DNA of 64,000 bases from Aquitalea aquatica. GTDB lineage: Bacteria > Pseudomonadota > Gammaproteobacteria > Burkholderiales > Chromobacteriaceae. The notes beneath the pieces are model-generated. The model was not told where the DNA came from. It made no database searches and was given only the letters and a program-made list of their open reading frames with translations. Location: positions 1-64,000 of the forward strand of contig NZ_JACERN010000017.1 in assembly GCF_013911085.1 (NCBI RefSeq). Direction: 5' to 3'. Position 1 is the stretch's first letter, and each line of letters opens with the position of its first letter. Below, in pieces: positions 63,306 to 64,000 of this stretch. The position numbers were made by a program, and so were the translations under genes.

Positions 63306-64000
63306 ATGACCCTTGCCGTCCGTTTCCAACAGGTTAGCCGCCATTACGATGCTGTGCGTGCGGTAGACCAGATCGACCTTGCCATTGCTGAAGGCGAGTT
63401 TTTTTCCATGCTGGGGCCGTCTGGCTCAGGCAAAACCACCAGCTTGCGGCTGATTGCCGGTTTCGAGCAGCCCAGCAGTGGTTCCATCCAGATTTTTGGC
63501 CGCGAAGCCGCCGGCCTGCCGCCCAATCTGCGCGACGTGAATACCGTGTTCCAGGACTACGCGCTGTTTCCGCACATGAGCGTGCTGGACAATGTGGCCT
63601 ACGGCTTGATGATCAAGGGCGTGGCACGGGCCGAGCGCCACCGCCGTGCCGAAGCCATGCTGGACATGGTGAAACTGGGCCAGTACGGCAGCCGCCGTCC
63701 GTCCGCCTTGTCCGGTGGCCAACGCCAGCGGGTAGCGCTGGCGCGCGCATTGATTCTGCAGCCGCGGGTGCTGTTGCTGGACGAACCGCTAGGCGCATTG
63801 GACCTGAAGCTACGCGAGCAGATGCAGACCGAACTGAAGGCGCTGCAGCGCAAGCTGGGCATTACCTTTATTTATGTCACCCACGATCAGGGCGAGGCGC
63901 TATCGATGTCGGACCGGGTGGCGGTGTTCAACAAGGGCCGCATCGAGCAGATTGCCGCCCCGCAGGTGCTCTATACCCAGCCGGCTACCGCCTTTGTGGC
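63306..64000 (+). CDS. ABC transporter ATP-binding protein, polyamine type (partial, runs off the window)
   Basis: Open from the ATG at 63306 to the edge, 231 codons so far. It has Walker A GPSGSGKTT, the Q-loop FQDYALFPHMSV, signature LSGGQRQRVALARAL, Walker B VLLLDEPLGALD and the H-loop THDQGEAL, as in PotA/YdcT. It follows the binding protein, and permease genes should follow outside the window. The C-terminal regulatory part is missing here. Confidence 0.93.
   Translation, partial: MTLAVRFQQVSRHYDAVRAVDQIDLAIAEGEFFSMLGPSGSGKTTSLRLIAGFEQPSSGSIQIFGREAAGLPPNLRDVNTVFQDYALFPHMSVLDNVAYGLMIKGVARAERHRRAEAMLDMVKLGQYGSRRPSALSGGQRQRVALARALILQPRVLLLDEPLGALDLKLREQMQTELKALQRKLGITFIYVTHDQGEALSMSDRVAVFNKGRIEQIAAPQVLYTQPATAFV

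Overview
The window looks like a chromosomal segment of a betaproteobacterium of the order Neisseriales, close to Chromobacterium or Aquitalea. This is an inference from gene order (purA-hisZ-hflC-hflK-hflX-hfq-der-bamB-yfgM-hisS-ispG-rodZ-pilF-rlmN-ndk), GC-rich coding sequence and protein character; no database was searched. There is no CRISPR array, transposase, integrase or replication origin.

Layout. (1) 1-9.9 kb: leader and P1 promoter of an rRNA operon that runs off the left edge (minus strand), then rnr, three identical tRNA-Leu(CAG) genes, a DHA2 drug exporter, a lipoprotein phosphoesterase, a di-haem peroxidase lipoprotein and a two-gene unit of a UPF0303/HbpS-like protein plus a Gfo/Idh oxidoreductase. 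(2) 9.9-25.4 kb, almost all minus strand: a housekeeping block for purine, histidine and isoprenoid synthesis, FtsH control (HflKC), ribosome GTPases (HflX, Der), Hfq, outer-membrane assembly (BamB), translocon quality control (YfgM), HisRS, cell shape (RodZ), type IV pili (PilF), RNA methylation (RlmN) and Ndk, followed by a SPOR-domain protein. (3) 26.5-46.4 kb: a nearly self-contained myo-inositol locus with an ABC importer (ibpA-iatA-iatP), three dehydrogenases (one clear IolG), IolI, IolH, IolE, IolD, IolB, a fused IolC-DUF2090 protein, IolA and two regulators (RpiR and LacI type). A GAA-N6-TTC dyad recurs in four control regions, and a perfect 18-bp palindrome sits between lacI and iolH. 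(4) 46.4-55.5 kb: succinate/acetyl-CoA:CoA transferase, then a TetR regulator with a tripartite RND efflux pump, and a small cysteine-containing orphan gene. (5) 55.5-60.4 kb: a cytochrome bd operon cydP-cydA-cydB-(NifX-like)-cydX with a sigma-54 type -24/-12 promoter, an upstream palindrome, and a divergent sigma-54 activator with a Cys-bearing PAS domain. (6) 60.4-64 kb: a gene-poor gap, a LysR regulator, and the start of a polyamine-type ABC transporter (YdcS/YdcT-like) cut by the window edge.

The most unusual unit is the cyd locus. A NifX/FeMo-co-domain protein is translationally coupled between cydB and cydX, two small membrane subunits (CydP and CydX) flank the core genes, and the sequence predicts sigma-54 control by a neighbouring redox- or metal-type sensor. 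The inositol locus is functionally well understood but has a readable two-regulator operator architecture. Several gene starts are set here from ribosome-binding sites rather than from the longest open frame (rnr, purA, hflC, hflK, hflX, pilF, iolB, iatA, ibpA, iolD, lacI, iolH, iolG, the CoA transferase, cydA, cydP and others).
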